Under the pieces are notes generated by a model that was not told where the DNA came from, made no database searches, and saw only the letters and a list, made by a program, of their open reading frames with translations. Made by a program: the position numbers and the translations under genes. From Lewinellaceae bacterium (GTDB taxonomy: Bacteria; Bacteroidota; Bacteroidia; Chitinophagales; Saprospiraceae), in contig JACJYP010000004.1 in NCBI GenBank assembly GCA_020636045.1, positions 421,924-485,923 on the forward strand: 64,000 bases of DNA, written 5' to 3'. Shown here piece after piece: positions 20,301 through 28,364 of this stretch (position 1 is the first letter of the stretch; the number at the start of each line of letters is the position of its first letter).

Positions 20301-20585
20301 ATTGAACAATTGAAAAGGAAGAGGTGAAGCAGCCGCGCTGTGTTGCAGGAATTTCAGATCGTCGGGATTCCAGCGCATGGCAAACTGATAACTGGCGATG
20401 TCGGCAAACCCTCGCACAGTCAGCCGTATCGCAACGGTATCGCCGGTCATAGCCGGCTCGTTCGACAGAAACAATTGCGCACAGGACTGTTGAGCCGTAC
20501 CGGTCTGGAGCATCGCTGCCAAAACCGGTATCAGCCAACAGATCCTCATGCGTGTTTTTAGTGTGTTATACAGGGTGCTTTTCAT
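17358..20585 (-). CDS. T9SS surface protein with cohesin-like, SprB-like and dockerin-like modules (paralogue 2)
   Basis: 1075 residues. A signal peptide (cleavage near QTGTAQQ) leads to a cohesin-like domain at about 35-170 (GDTVAIRLTVRGFADIASYQ, FAMRWNPDDLKFL). Four SprB/PKD-like repeats follow (about 185-495; GGVPPYSYNWEGPNGY, GGVEPYTFEWSLPG, GQEPYTYHWSNGAST and a variant). A second cohesin-like domain lies at about 515-630. Near 745-830 is a pair of dockerin-like EF-hand loops, DTDNNGVVNHFDLLYLG and DTNGDGLIDPFD. A third cohesin-like domain (LGLAFSISYDPAVV) and a T9SS sorting tail (LTPNPAGAYIHI...KKFVIAR) complete it. Cohesin and dockerin domains bind each other in cellulosomes, and SprB repeats occur in gliding adhesins. 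The role here is unknown; a surface scaffold or adhesin is the simplest reading. It is co-transcribed with its paralogue upstream (28 bp gap). Confidence 0.85.
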   Translation of the reverse strand: MKSTLYNTLKTRMRICWLIPVLAAMLQTGTAQQSCAQLFLSNEPAMTGDTVAIRLTVRGFADIASYQFAMRWNPDDLKFLQHSAAASPLPFQLFNAGQATQGKFISIWSDVNAVGVTLPDDALLFEMKFRVLAQTSGYYPVAIDPEVSPVFEMTVNSKGLPLAHAAGGVRIGASTDFGVTSICASPPPCNAPLGAIKVTLEGGVPPYSYNWEGPNGYFSDVAEPDNLVSGVYQLTASDAQGNILHAVAGIPYVYSSVHVTAVSKNAVCSQPNGCLDLNVSGGVEPYTFEWSLPGNQEEDRCDLPPGYYTIKVTDAVGCAASGYYHVGNDSALAVTTTVAHADCRFDTWGSAVVQASGQEPYTYHWSNGASTATAETLAPGIYHATVSDANGCDAVVPVEIKDYGTFDWSLNLVATCIGDDSSRQLRLTGYDFAYRAAFPLLLHWSNGTIQEVVSVDDNTVSPLISELRNIPSGEYSVTLVDADGCSAVTDAALTCEPLIMNGAQQNPIFKIDGNYSNGLNGCAKIYAKNIDHVREIHFSLRWRSDWMELKEIKDFFPLMGIGASNFTSTPGWVDFDWTSPSPEGFSYPYEFPLFKVCYQDQTTNKPLLDFARHGNKESSVVHATDGNLGFIGKCGVVYFAYGLLSDPVIDFNLAPPSCASDGFARVQMTTYDNVKINPYASLQFEEFYSSYPAMKADTLLFAAPGAFNFRSTIPGYSIPSRFFVQIPQYDLPAEECVWPGDTDNNGVVNHFDLLYLGLGMGSQGIARSDTAMEWLGYDCADWPFYTATRHIGFKNMDTNGDGLIDPFDTTGIFRHWGRSIRVTESKPCAMPATPDTIDVESILTLAADTLPGGKTISIPVKLNLSGMQNEPVLGLAFSISYDPAVVVSEVRFEPQPSWLGAPGIDLLDIQKDFQGQRRLDVSLVRMDGTGVTGSGPIGDLVLQLENPLPGEIISTPFFTSNVLLVTPEERLIGLQEQRIDFLVAHDQSSGVSGADLSAFIQLTPNPAGAYIHIESLRSLIYKVEISTMSGVLLRSFGQEATTTMALPLDDLPASTCIARIFTDSGVVVKKFVIAR

Positions 20586-20613
20586 GGAAGATTTTCTTAA
20601 CTGAGTAAAAATA

Positions 20614-23600
20614 TCAAAAGATATTTACTTTTTTCACCGCTACCCCATCCTTTGAAAACACCCGGATGAAACAAGGGCCTGCAGGCAATGCATTGACGGG
20701 GACATCCAGCAGATAATTGTTATTACCTGCAAAACGGGCCAGCGTCCGACCCGCAACATCGGTGATCTCGATTTCGAGGATCGGCTGTCCGGACAGGGAA
20801 ACATACAGCATATCGGATGCCGGGTTGGGATACATCTGCAACAGCGCATTCCAGTCGGGCGCTGTTGTCGAAGTGGTCGATTTCAGGATCACGAGTTCCA
20901 CCGGCGGCGCATTGAGTTCCAGTGGGTCTTCATTGGAATTTACCGTGCTCAGGCTGCTGAAAAACAAGGTGGTTTTGGCGACGGTGTCGATCAGGCCGTC
21001 GGCCTCCGGATCGAACGAACCAAAGAAAATATCGTCCTCGATGATCACGAACACATCGCCTATGGGCCCCCATCCGCTGACGGGCATCCCGTCCGTGCGG
21101 GTAATGGCTACATCGAGCCGTCCCTGTTCCGGAAAGTTCTTTTGCAACCACAACATTTCCGCTTTTTGGCCGAGCCAGGAGTCGGACGGCCTGAAAGAAA
21201 CCTCGCTTTTGACCTTTTCCCGGTCATAGGAAATACTGAAAGCGAGGCCGTAAATGCTGTCTGCCGGCATATCCTGCGACCCGAGCAGCAAAGGAAGGGC
21301 TACCATCTGACCGGGTGAAAGGGTATCTGCCTGAATGGTGAACGGCGGTTGTGTATTACCGGTGGGGTTTCCCAGAGGCGCATTAAAGGGATCGTGCCTG
21401 GCCGGATTGATCACCCTGCCCCAGTTCTGCACGATGGCGAGCGTGTCAGCCGCGTCGATCACGCCGTCACCGTTGGCATCTATGTTTTTGAAGTTGATAT
21501 TCCTGACGGAGGTGGCAAGCTGCCAGTCGGCGGATTCCTGTCCGAGCCACTCAAGAGAAGCGTTGGCCCGGGGTACGCCTGCTGTGCCGTAACCGAGCCC
21601 GAGGTACAGCAGATCGTGGTGATTTACAGCGTTGTTGTCGTCGGCATCGCCTGGCCAAACGCAGGGAAGCGAGTCGATGCCCGCAGGGATATAGGCAAAA
21701 AAGGAGTTGCTGCTCTGCGCGTATTGACTGGCGTTTATCTTGTAACTGCCCGAATCGGCGAATAACAAACCTGACAGGTTGTCGTAAAAAATGCCGTTGT
21801 GCGTATAGTTTCCATTCACCGGATCGTCGGCATCGCAACCTCCGAGCAGTATACGGCCGTATCCGTCGGACAGGCAGGAGGGTCTCAGGGCTGCATATTC
21901 GCAGATGGCCGGTCCCAGGGGGAAATACAGGTCGAACAACGCATAACCGTTTTTCCCGAGAAAAGGTGACCCTCCCTGATTGTCCACCAGCCGGCCGTCG
22001 ACAAAACTTAGGTTCGGATGTGCGTAGCTCGAGTTGGGGGTAAAGCAGACTTCGAACAAGAGGCTGTTTTCAGGAAGCGAAACTCCCGTAGCATTCAGAT
22101 CGGACCAGCTCATTTTGATCAGTCCTTCAGGGTCCAAATAGAAATTGGCCATTGTAAGTCCCAGACCGGGATTGGGCTGTTTGATCTGGTTGGCCATCAT
22201 GTAATAGTTATCCCATCCGATACTCATTTCCAGAGAGACCACTTCAGTGAAATAGCGGGCGTATACGCCGACACAGCTGTCCAGTTGGTATTGCGGGTTC
22301 AGATAATCGTCTTTGATATAAAATGCCGTGACGGAGTCGGGAACAGGTAGTGCCGGCTCGCAAAACAGCACTTTGTTGATGGAAACTTCGCAACCTTCCG
22401 CGTCGGTGAGCGTCACCGAATAAAAACCCGATGAAACGCCGGTCAGGGAGTCGAGCAGATAGCCGGACGGCTGATCCTCGATCATGCGCGTAGTGCCGTC
22501 ACTCCAGCTCACCACCACCGGGAAATCGACCCCTCCGCCGGGGTTGTAGCGCAGCACGAGACCTCCGGTGGGCACGTTCACCGGATCGTCGCAGGAGGTG
22601 ATGAGGCCTGGATTCCAGTAATACACCGAGTAATCGATGATATATGCAGTCGCAACGGTAGAACAGGTACCTGCCGTTACGGTCACCTGATAAACACCTT
22701 CCGAGGGCAGCGAAGCCGTCGGCCCCGTTTCTCCCGTTTCCCACAGGTAAGTAGCGGATTGTACGCCCTGCGGCAATATAACCTGTGCACTTCCGGCTCC
22801 TCCGCAGGTATTGATATGCAGCGTATTCAAACTGACATTTAGCACAGTATCATTTCCGATCTCGAACGTATCGACCGTGATGCAACCGTTCGCTTCTGTG
22901 ATCGTCACCATATGTTGTCCGGCGGGCAACGAACAGTTTACATCACTGGTGCTGCTGCCGGTTGACCACGCATAGGACAAAGGCTCGTTACCGCTATATA
23001 CGAGTAACGTAGCACAGCCGTTCGCTTCGCCGCACTTGGCCGCCGTAAAATTATGACCGATGCTCACGGAAGGCGAAATAGCGGTGATCACGACGGACGC
23101 ACCGACCGTTTTACCGGCCTGATCGGTGACAACAAGGGAATAAAGGCCGCCGGGTAAGGCAGTCAGATCTTCTGTAGTTGCCGTAAAGCCGTTTGGCCCT
23201 GCCCACAGATACTGATACGGCGGTTCCCCGCCGGCAATCGTTACGTCAATACTGCCGGCCGAGATCGCACAATTGGAACTGGCCACGCAGGACGATGTCA
23301 CCGCGAGGTCGCTTGCCTGGGAAGCACCACCCACCTGCACGCCCCCGATCTGCTGCGACAAGGGCATCATGGCGAATTTCCAAAAGGGAGGATCCAAATA
23401 CATGTGCGCCACTTCGAACGAAAAACCCTGTGCTCCGCCGATCGCAAGCGGATAAAAGCCGGGTGAAATGGTTTTCACTTTCAGACATACGGCAAACAAC
23501 GCAGTGGAGTCGGGTATGCTGACGCCCAACGCAGCAGGATCGAACCACGAAATGCGAATAATGCCCGGATTCAGGGCATTAAAATTGCTTACCCCGAAAC

Positions 23601-23886
23601 CCGGCAACTGCGAAGTGGCAAATTCCAGGTCGACGTATTCGAAAACAGCAGGGTCATAGTAAATGGCAAACTGTGCAGAAGCGATGCTTTCAAAATCGCG
23701 GGCGTATAGCGGAAGACACACCGTGTCGCCGGTGTTTGCTTCCGCTACGGGAAAATAAAACTGGAAACAGCGGGGTGCTTCAAACTGCGCGCGCAGGCTG
23801 TGCGGCCCCGTAAAAAGCCAGATCAGCAGCAACGGCAACAGCCGTATAGCATGATAGAAACGGATAAGTGTAGGGTTGACGGTCAT
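20614..23886 (-). CDS. T9SS surface protein with cohesin-like, SprB-like and dockerin-like modules (paralogue 1)
   Basis: 1090 residues with the same order of parts as the neighbour at 17358. A signal peptide (HSLRAQ) is followed by cohesin-like domain 1 (GDTVCLPLYARDFESIASAQ, FAIYYDPAVF). SprB-like repeats follow at about 205-520 (GGEPPYQYLWAGPNGF, GNEPLSYAWSTGSST, PQGVQSATYLWETGETG, VVSWSDGTTR). Next are cohesin-like domain 2 (about 545-650) and dockerin-like calcium loops DADDNNAVNHHDLLYLG and DANGDGVIDAADTL. Cohesin-like domain 3 (YGLAFSISYDREKV, DSWLGQ) and a T9SS tail (MYPNPASDMLYV...KKVNIF) close the protein. The two genes are a clear tandem duplication that has diverged through most of its length. 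This gene heads the three-gene unit; a loose -7 box lies about 45 nt upstream (23930-23937). The partner and ligand are unknown. Confidence 0.85.
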   Translation of the reverse strand: MTVNPTLIRFYHAIRLLPLLLIWLFTGPHSLRAQFEAPRCFQFYFPVAEANTGDTVCLPLYARDFESIASAQFAIYYDPAVFEYVDLEFATSQLPGFGVSNFNALNPGIIRISWFDPAALGVSIPDSTALFAVCLKVKTISPGFYPLAIGGAQGFSFEVAHMYLDPPFWKFAMMPLSQQIGGVQVGGASQASDLAVTSSCVASSNCAISAGSIDVTIAGGEPPYQYLWAGPNGFTATTEDLTALPGGLYSLVVTDQAGKTVGASVVITAISPSVSIGHNFTAAKCGEANGCATLLVYSGNEPLSYAWSTGSSTSDVNCSLPAGQHMVTITEANGCITVDTFEIGNDTVLNVSLNTLHINTCGGAGSAQVILPQGVQSATYLWETGETGPTASLPSEGVYQVTVTAGTCSTVATAYIIDYSVYYWNPGLITSCDDPVNVPTGGLVLRYNPGGGVDFPVVVSWSDGTTRMIEDQPSGYLLDSLTGVSSGFYSVTLTDAEGCEVSINKVLFCEPALPVPDSVTAFYIKDDYLNPQYQLDSCVGVYARYFTEVVSLEMSIGWDNYYMMANQIKQPNPGLGLTMANFYLDPEGLIKMSWSDLNATGVSLPENSLLFEVCFTPNSSYAHPNLSFVDGRLVDNQGGSPFLGKNGYALFDLYFPLGPAICEYAALRPSCLSDGYGRILLGGCDADDPVNGNYTHNGIFYDNLSGLLFADSGSYKINASQYAQSSNSFFAYIPAGIDSLPCVWPGDADDNNAVNHHDLLYLGLGYGTAGVPRANASLEWLGQESADWQLATSVRNINFKNIDANGDGVIDAADTLAIVQNWGRVINPARHDPFNAPLGNPTGNTQPPFTIQADTLSPGQMVALPLLLGSQDMPADSIYGLAFSISYDREKVKSEVSFRPSDSWLGQKAEMLWLQKNFPEQGRLDVAITRTDGMPVSGWGPIGDVFVIIEDDIFFGSFDPEADGLIDTVAKTTLFFSSLSTVNSNEDPLELNAPPVELVILKSTTSTTAPDWNALLQMYPNPASDMLYVSLSGQPILEIEITDVAGRTLARFAGNNNYLLDVPVNALPAGPCFIRVFSKDGVAVKKVNIF

Positions 23887-24089
23887 GAGAAATACGGATT
23901 TTGGTAAGCGGATCAGTATTAAGATGGCACTAAAATACAGTCAGGACGAGACAGTTGATGGCGACATTTTTGGCGATTTATAGAATATTTTTACCGGAAT
24001 TCATTTTTATACCTTCTTATACAGTACTGGTTTTCAAAAATTTAATGATATTATTGGCTTTGTATTTGCTAATAGTCATAGCAAATTAT

Positions 24090-24101
24090 ATATCGCGATA
24101 T
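24090..24101. promoter_or_regulatory. Perfect 12-bp palindrome upstream of the 24119 gene
   Basis: ATATCGCGATAT lies 17 nt before the ATG at 24119, in a very AT-rich stretch (23940-24118). A TGTATTTG box, one mismatch from TAnnTTTG, lies near 24061-24068, so the palindrome would fall near or just after the transcription start, a usual place for an operator. Confidence 0.3.
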
Positions 24102-24118
24102 TCACAAATTCGCAAGTT

Positions 24119-25570
24119 ATGCGACAAACAAAACTGGTAGAAGCGCTGCGTCAGATGAGCACCCGCGAGCGCAGTGGCTGGAGGCAGTATGTGCACGCCG
24201 ACTTTTTCAACAAGCATCAGGCCTTGCGCAACCTGTGCGACCTGTTGCTTGAGCACGCTCCTCAGTTCGATCATGACGATCTGGGAAAAAAGGTTTTGTA
24301 TCGCCGTATATTCGGAGCAGTAGAAAAGTATAATGAACTGAAAATCAACAACCTGATCTCAGATTTGTACGGATTGTTGCTGGGATTCCTCGCCTACCTC
24401 CACTGGAAATCAAACCCGCTCGACGAGCAATATCACAGCCTGATGGCGCTGTCCGAACGCAACCTCGACAAGCAGGCGGCAAACGTACATGCAAGGTTTC
24501 ACAGCCTGCTTCAACAGCGTTCCGACCGCACGGCCGCCTGGCACCGCGACAGCCTCCGGTACTGGGAAACCGGGGAAATGCTGCACAACCGGCAACCGCG
24601 CAGAACAGCCGGCGAACACCTGCGCCGCCAGGCGGAAGCCCTGTATCGCGCACATACGCTCGAAAAATTGCAACTGGGGGTGGCCATGCTCAGCCGGAAT
24701 ACGCTGGCGGTATTAGGTCCCGAAGAAACGCCGCAATGGCAGTACCACATCCTGGAAACGCAGTACGATGATGTCCTGGCGGCGGAGTTGCCAGCCACCG
24801 AAGTATATGTCGCCGCCCAGGAACTGCTCAGGAATCCCTCTCAGGAAAGTTTTCAAGATCTTACTTCAGGCCTTTTCCGGCATCATCAACTGCTGCAAAA
24901 AGACGAACTGAACGCGCTTTACCAGTGCGCCCTCAACTACTGCATCCGCCGCATCAACGACGGACAACCGGAGGCCTACGCCGACGCGCTTTCGCTGTAT
25001 CGCACCTTGCTCGACCGCGACCTACTGCTGCAAAACGGCAGGCTCTCACAGTGGACATACAAAAACATCGCTACTACCGGCCTGCGGAGCGGGGAGTTCG
25101 ACTGGACGGAAGATTTTCTGCATACTTACCGCGACGCATTGCTGCCATCGGAAAGGGACAATGCATTCGCATTCAACCTGGCCACTTTCTATTTTGAAAA
25201 ACAGGATTTCAGCAATGCCCTGCGCACCCTTCAAAATGTGGAATTTACCGATATCACCTATCACGTAGGCGCCAAGATCATGCAGATGAAAGCATTTTGC
25301 CTGCTCGGCGAATGGGAAGCGCTGCATTCCTTGCTCGATGCCACGGAGCAGTTTTTGCGCCGCAATAAAAGCCTGTCGGCCTTCGGAAAAACCACAAACC
25401 TCAATTTCATCCGCATCGTGCGCCAGATACAGCAATGGCAGGAGCGTTCGCCCGCAGTTCATCGCGGGAAAAAAGAGCAGGAACGCCTCGGCCTCATCGA
25501 AAAAGCCGCATCCCTCAAACCCCTCAGTAACAAAGACTGGGTGCTAAAGATCCTTGAAGAATTGCGGTAG
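24119..25570 (+). CDS. Hypothetical alpha-helical protein
   Basis: 483 residues, not recognised as a named family. No signal peptide or membrane segment is seen, so it should be cytoplasmic. It is almost entirely helical, rich in Leu, Arg, Gln and Ala, with paired-helix spacing suggestive of TPR-like repeats, for example NAFAFNLATFYFEKQDFSNA and the following ALRTLQNVEF near residues 350-375. The N-terminus (RQTKLVEALRQMSTRERSGW) and the C-terminus (LKPLSNKDWVLKILEEL) are charged. It is preceded by an AT-rich promoter region and ends 6 bp before the convergent DUF983 gene, so it stands alone. A scaffold or regulatory role is possible but nothing in the sequence decides it. Confidence 0.75.
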   Translation: MRQTKLVEALRQMSTRERSGWRQYVHADFFNKHQALRNLCDLLLEHAPQFDHDDLGKKVLYRRIFGAVEKYNELKINNLISDLYGLLLGFLAYLHWKSNPLDEQYHSLMALSERNLDKQAANVHARFHSLLQQRSDRTAAWHRDSLRYWETGEMLHNRQPRRTAGEHLRRQAEALYRAHTLEKLQLGVAMLSRNTLAVLGPEETPQWQYHILETQYDDVLAAELPATEVYVAAQELLRNPSQESFQDLTSGLFRHHQLLQKDELNALYQCALNYCIRRINDGQPEAYADALSLYRTLLDRDLLLQNGRLSQWTYKNIATTGLRSGEFDWTEDFLHTYRDALLPSERDNAFAFNLATFYFEKQDFSNALRTLQNVEFTDITYHVGAKIMQMKAFCLLGEWEALHSLLDATEQFLRRNKSLSAFGKTTNLNFIRIVRQIQQWQERSPAVHRGKKEQERLGLIEKAASLKPLSNKDWVLKILEELR

Positions 25571-25576
25571 CGCTGA

Positions 25577-25975
25577 TCACTTCGCGCCAAACTTCTCGAT
25601 GGCAGACGGGTCGTACTTCACATTCATATTGATCCACATCAGCCTCGATATCCGGAAAATATAAATGAAATTGATGGCCAGAAAGGCGATCAGCAGACTG
25701 AAGGCCGCAAACTGGCTCCAGCCCAGAAACCAGTGAAAAAACAGCACGAACAGCAGGCAAAACCAGCCCGTCCAGATATATGAAATGAACATGGCGCCGT
25801 AATAATAGCCGGGCTCGGGCCAGTAGTTCAGATCACATTTGGGGCAGCGTTGCAGCATTTCTGTAGGCTTCACAAACGACCAGCTACCGGTCTCGAACAT
25901 TTCTCCCTCATGGCACCTGGGGCATTTCAGGTAGAAAATACTGTAAGCTTTGGAGCCTTTTTTGAAAATGGGCAT
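25577..25975 (-). CDS. DUF983 family zinc-ribbon membrane protein
   Basis: 132 residues. The N-terminal part has a four-cysteine ribbon (CPRCHEGEMF at about 18-27, CPKCDLNY at about 44-51). The C-terminal part has two hydrophobic helices (ISYIWTGWFCLLFVLFFHWF and FAAFSLLIAFLAINFIYIF). This layout with the PEPGYYYGAMFISY segment is typical of DUF983. The function of the family is unknown. It converges with the 24119 gene and no operon partner is visible. Confidence 0.88.
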   Translation of the reverse strand: MPIFKKGSKAYSIFYLKCPRCHEGEMFETGSWSFVKPTEMLQRCPKCDLNYWPEPGYYYGAMFISYIWTGWFCLLFVLFFHWFLGWSQFAAFSLLIAFLAINFIYIFRISRLMWINMNVKYDPSAIEKFGAK

Positions 25976-26194
25976 GTTGCGGATGCAAATTTTGGTGGCG
26001 CAAATGCAGTTCTGAATGCCAATATGCGCGGTTGTTCACGTATATTCCAGGTGACCGCAAATATCTGCTGTCTAAGTCAATTAATACCCTGACCAAAGTC
26101 AGAAATTCATCTGACCGGGGTCATTTGTATGCATTTGTTAACGCAGGACATTTGCATGTGATAATGCTTATTTTCATTTCAAATACCTCATGTC

Positions 26195-26605
26195 ATGAAA
26201 ATTCACATCTCAACCGATAAAACGATCGCAAAACTGCAAGAGGAGTTCTCCGCAAGATATCCCTATCTGAAGCTCGTTTTCTTCTCAAAGCCACATAAAG
26301 CCTACAAAGGCAGTCATGCCAAATTCCTGATCGCCGATGGCGATAAAACGCTCGGCAGCATGGAAAAACAACCGAAAAGCGGCGATCTCTATATTGAAGC
26401 GAATATGCCGACCTGGCAACTGGAACGACTCTTCGAACAAGAATTCGGTCTGCACGTGCAGGTATTCCGCAAATCCGGCAATACATGGCTGGAAACGAGT
26501 GTCACCGACGACCTGACGCTGGAAGAGCAAAACGTGAAAGGCAAAGCCAGTGAACGTCACCATTTCGAATTCATCGACCCGCTCGACTACCGCGAACAGG
26601 ATTAA
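26195..26605 (+). CDS. Conserved-looking hypothetical protein, 136 aa
   Basis: Not recognised. A small soluble protein with no signal peptide. It starts MKIHISTDKTIAKLQEEFS and has a basic first half (FFSKPHKAYKGSHAKF) and an acidic C-terminus (HHFEFIDPLDYREQD), with alternating beta and helical character (TLGSMEKQPKSGDLYIEANM, TWQLERLFEQEFGLHVQVF). It lies 77 bp upstream of the universal stress gene on the same strand, so a stress-related role is possible but unproven. Base composition matches the neighbours and reading-frame integrity supports a real gene. Confidence 0.75.
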   Translation: MKIHISTDKTIAKLQEEFSARYPYLKLVFFSKPHKAYKGSHAKFLIADGDKTLGSMEKQPKSGDLYIEANMPTWQLERLFEQEFGLHVQVFRKSGNTWLETSVTDDLTLEEQNVKGKASERHHFEFIDPLDYREQD

Positions 26606-26682
26606 TGTTCGCTCACATATTAATTTCCGGTTACGTTACCGGGCAATAAAAACATACGCGCCCGCGGGCCCGTTTTATCATC

Positions 26683-27507
26683 ATGAAAACGATTATTGTT
26701 CCCACCGATTTCTCCAAAAGCGCCGCCAATGCCTTTCAGTACGCCCTCGAACTTGCATCGCGCAGCGGCGCGAAAGTCATTGCCCTGCATGTGATCTTCC
26801 CCAATGAAGGTGTCGACAACAATGTGTACAACGCTTTCTGGATCGACGAGTACTTTCGCCAGCGCGAAGAGGATCTGCGCGACTGGGTTGGCAAACAAAA
26901 AAAGCGCGAAGCCTTCAGAAGCATCGCCACCGAAGTGCAGTGCTCCATCGGTTTTCCGGTGCAGTCGATCCACCAGGCCGCGGAAAAAGAAAAGGCCGAT
27001 GTGATCGTAATGGGCACAACCGGCGCCACTGGCCTGCGCAGGGTATTGCTCGGCAGCGTAGCAGCCGGCGTAATCACCAAAACGCAAAAGCCGGTCTTCG
27101 TTATTCCGCCCAAAGCGAAATTCCGGGAGAGCGCCCGCGCCGTATTCGCCACCGATCTCAGGTTCCGCGCCGATCGCCAGAGCTTGGAAGTGTTGCGCCA
27201 GTTGCCTCAATTGAAAAAGGGCAAATTGCACGTAGTGCATGTCATGGACAAACCGGGGCAACCCGACATAAAGGAAGAAGCTGCCATTGGCAAGGCATTG
27301 GAAGGCGTCAAACACGACTTCCATTACCTGCACGACCTCGAAACGGTGCAGGCGGTCATCAATTTTATGGAATCGACCGATGCGGAAATGCTGGTGGCCG
27401 TAGCACACGAGCACAGCCTGTTCCACCGCCTGTTCTACGAAAGCACCACACGTAAACTTGCCCAGAGCGTGTCGGCCCCCCTGCTGGTGTTGCACGATGC
27501 AGGGTAA
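26683..27507 (+). CDS. Universal stress protein, tandem UspA domains
   Basis: 274 residues made of two Usp domains. The first (1-145) starts MKTIIVPTDFSKSAANAFQYAL and has the ATP-binding signature GTTGATGLRRVLLGSVAAG (G-2X-G-9X-G-S form), then KPVFVIPP. The second (about 150-274) starts ARAVFATDLRF and lacks the glycine-rich loop, so only the first half is expected to bind nucleotide. Cytoplasmic stress-survival role by family. The preceding gene is 77 bp upstream. Confidence 0.92.
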   Translation: MKTIIVPTDFSKSAANAFQYALELASRSGAKVIALHVIFPNEGVDNNVYNAFWIDEYFRQREEDLRDWVGKQKKREAFRSIATEVQCSIGFPVQSIHQAAEKEKADVIVMGTTGATGLRRVLLGSVAAGVITKTQKPVFVIPPKAKFRESARAVFATDLRFRADRQSLEVLRQLPQLKKGKLHVVHVMDKPGQPDIKEEAAIGKALEGVKHDFHYLHDLETVQAVINFMESTDAEMLVAVAHEHSLFHRLFYESTTRKLAQSVSAPLLVLHDAG

Positions 27508-27585
27508 CTACAAGCGATGAAGGGCCGCAAGGTCCGGAACCAGGCCATCAATTTCCAATTTACAATATCAAAATTTGCCTTTCGC

Positions 27586-27906
27586 TCAACGAACGGGCAC
27601 CGGATACAGGTGATAATTGGCACGCGGCCGCATGGGAAATAAGCGCCGCAAGAGGGTAATGGGAGAAAAATCGCTCAGCGAAGAGAGCGCTTCGACAAAG
27701 ATCAGTTTCAGATGCCGGCTGGCGCTCGACACAGCGATGACGAGCGCCTTTCCGCTTTCCTGCAGCACTTCCTCGACCGAATCGAGGCGCCAGTCATCCG
27801 ATCTGAGATTTTCTTCGGGAAAGTTGGCCAGTTGCTCTTCAGCGAGCAGGTAGCCTTGTTCATTCAGGTTTTGCAGGATTTCCGAAAGCGAATTGTGATG
27901 TTTCAT
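27586..27906 (-). CDS. Small hypothetical protein, 106 aa
   Basis: The frame is open to 28002, but ATG at 27906 is preferred because the protein from there (MKHHNSLSEILQNLNEQGY) looks compact and the extra N-terminal part is basic and runs into a repeat element. It has an SLSEILQNLNEQGY opening, an acidic middle and an ALVIAVSSASRHLKLIFVEAL strand-helix segment. This loosely recalls the roughly 100-residue Bacteroidota proteins often misnamed phosphoribosylpyrophosphate synthetase, but no catalytic motif is present. The function is unknown. Confidence 0.6.
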   Translation of the reverse strand: MKHHNSLSEILQNLNEQGYLLAEEQLANFPEENLRSDDWRLDSVEEVLQESGKALVIAVSSASRHLKLIFVEALSSLSDFSPITLLRRLFPMRPRANYHLYPVPVR

Positions 27907-27986
27907 GTGTGTCACAATTGATTTTAGATTATGAAGAAGACATGCCGGGCGTCGGACAGCCCGTTTTCGCAAACTGCTGCGAAGGA

Positions 27987-28153
27987 TTAAGAGTTTGTTC
28001 AATTTTTCATGCTGAGGCGAAAACGAGCAAATTTTATTTTAGGCAAGACAGATTTTGCAGGCATAGCCGGATTCTACGCCGAAAAATCTAACGCCGCATA
28101 AAACAAAATTTGCCGCTTGTAGACCAGCAATGGAATTTTGAACAAACTCTAAA
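27987..28153. mobile_element. MITE-like element with 16-bp terminal inverted repeats
   Basis: The ends 27987-28002 and 28138-28153 are inverted copies (consensus TTWAGAGTTTGTTCAA) differing at one position. The 135-bp interior is AT-rich and has no gene. Size, terminal repeats and lack of coding potential fit a non-autonomous transposon remnant; the partner transposase is not in this window. Confidence 0.55.
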
Positions 28154-28177
28154 CGAATATAAGAGCCCGAACGCGGG

Positions 28178-28211
28178 CCGGGTCCGGAAAATTACTGAAC
28201 CCGGATTTTTT
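28178..28211 (+). terminator. Rho-independent terminator without an obvious gene
   Basis: CCGGGT (28178-28183) pairs with ACCCGG (28199-28204) and is followed by six T. It is oriented for plus-strand transcripts, yet the nearest plus-strand gene upstream is the Usp gene more than 650 bp away with a minus-strand gene between. It could end an unannotated transcript from the MITE-like element. Nothing else was seen in 28154-28364 except the promoter box below. Confidence 0.45.
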
Positions 28212-28326
28212 CACTCCTGAAACGGCGCCCGAATATACCCATTTGCTCATGCAGGACATTTTAACAAAATGCCGTCTGTATGTCCTGATTACGCATTGCT
28301 GAAATCCGCATGTGCATGCTCCTTCG

Positions 28327-28334
28327 TATGTTTG
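28327..28334 (+). promoter_or_regulatory. -7 box (TATGTTTG) of the glycosyltransferase gene
   Basis: An exact TAnnTTTG box lies 30 nt before the ATG at 28365. No good TTTG is found at the usual spacing upstream, so the call is tentative. Confidence 0.4.
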
Positions 28335-28364
28335 GTAAATCGGATCAGCCAGCGCAGGTAGCCC

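Noticed and set aside
23955..24140. 61-residue hydrophobic frame before the 24119 gene
   Set aside because: It lies in the AT-rich promoter region and overlaps the start of the next gene; hydrophobicity follows from T-rich DNA.
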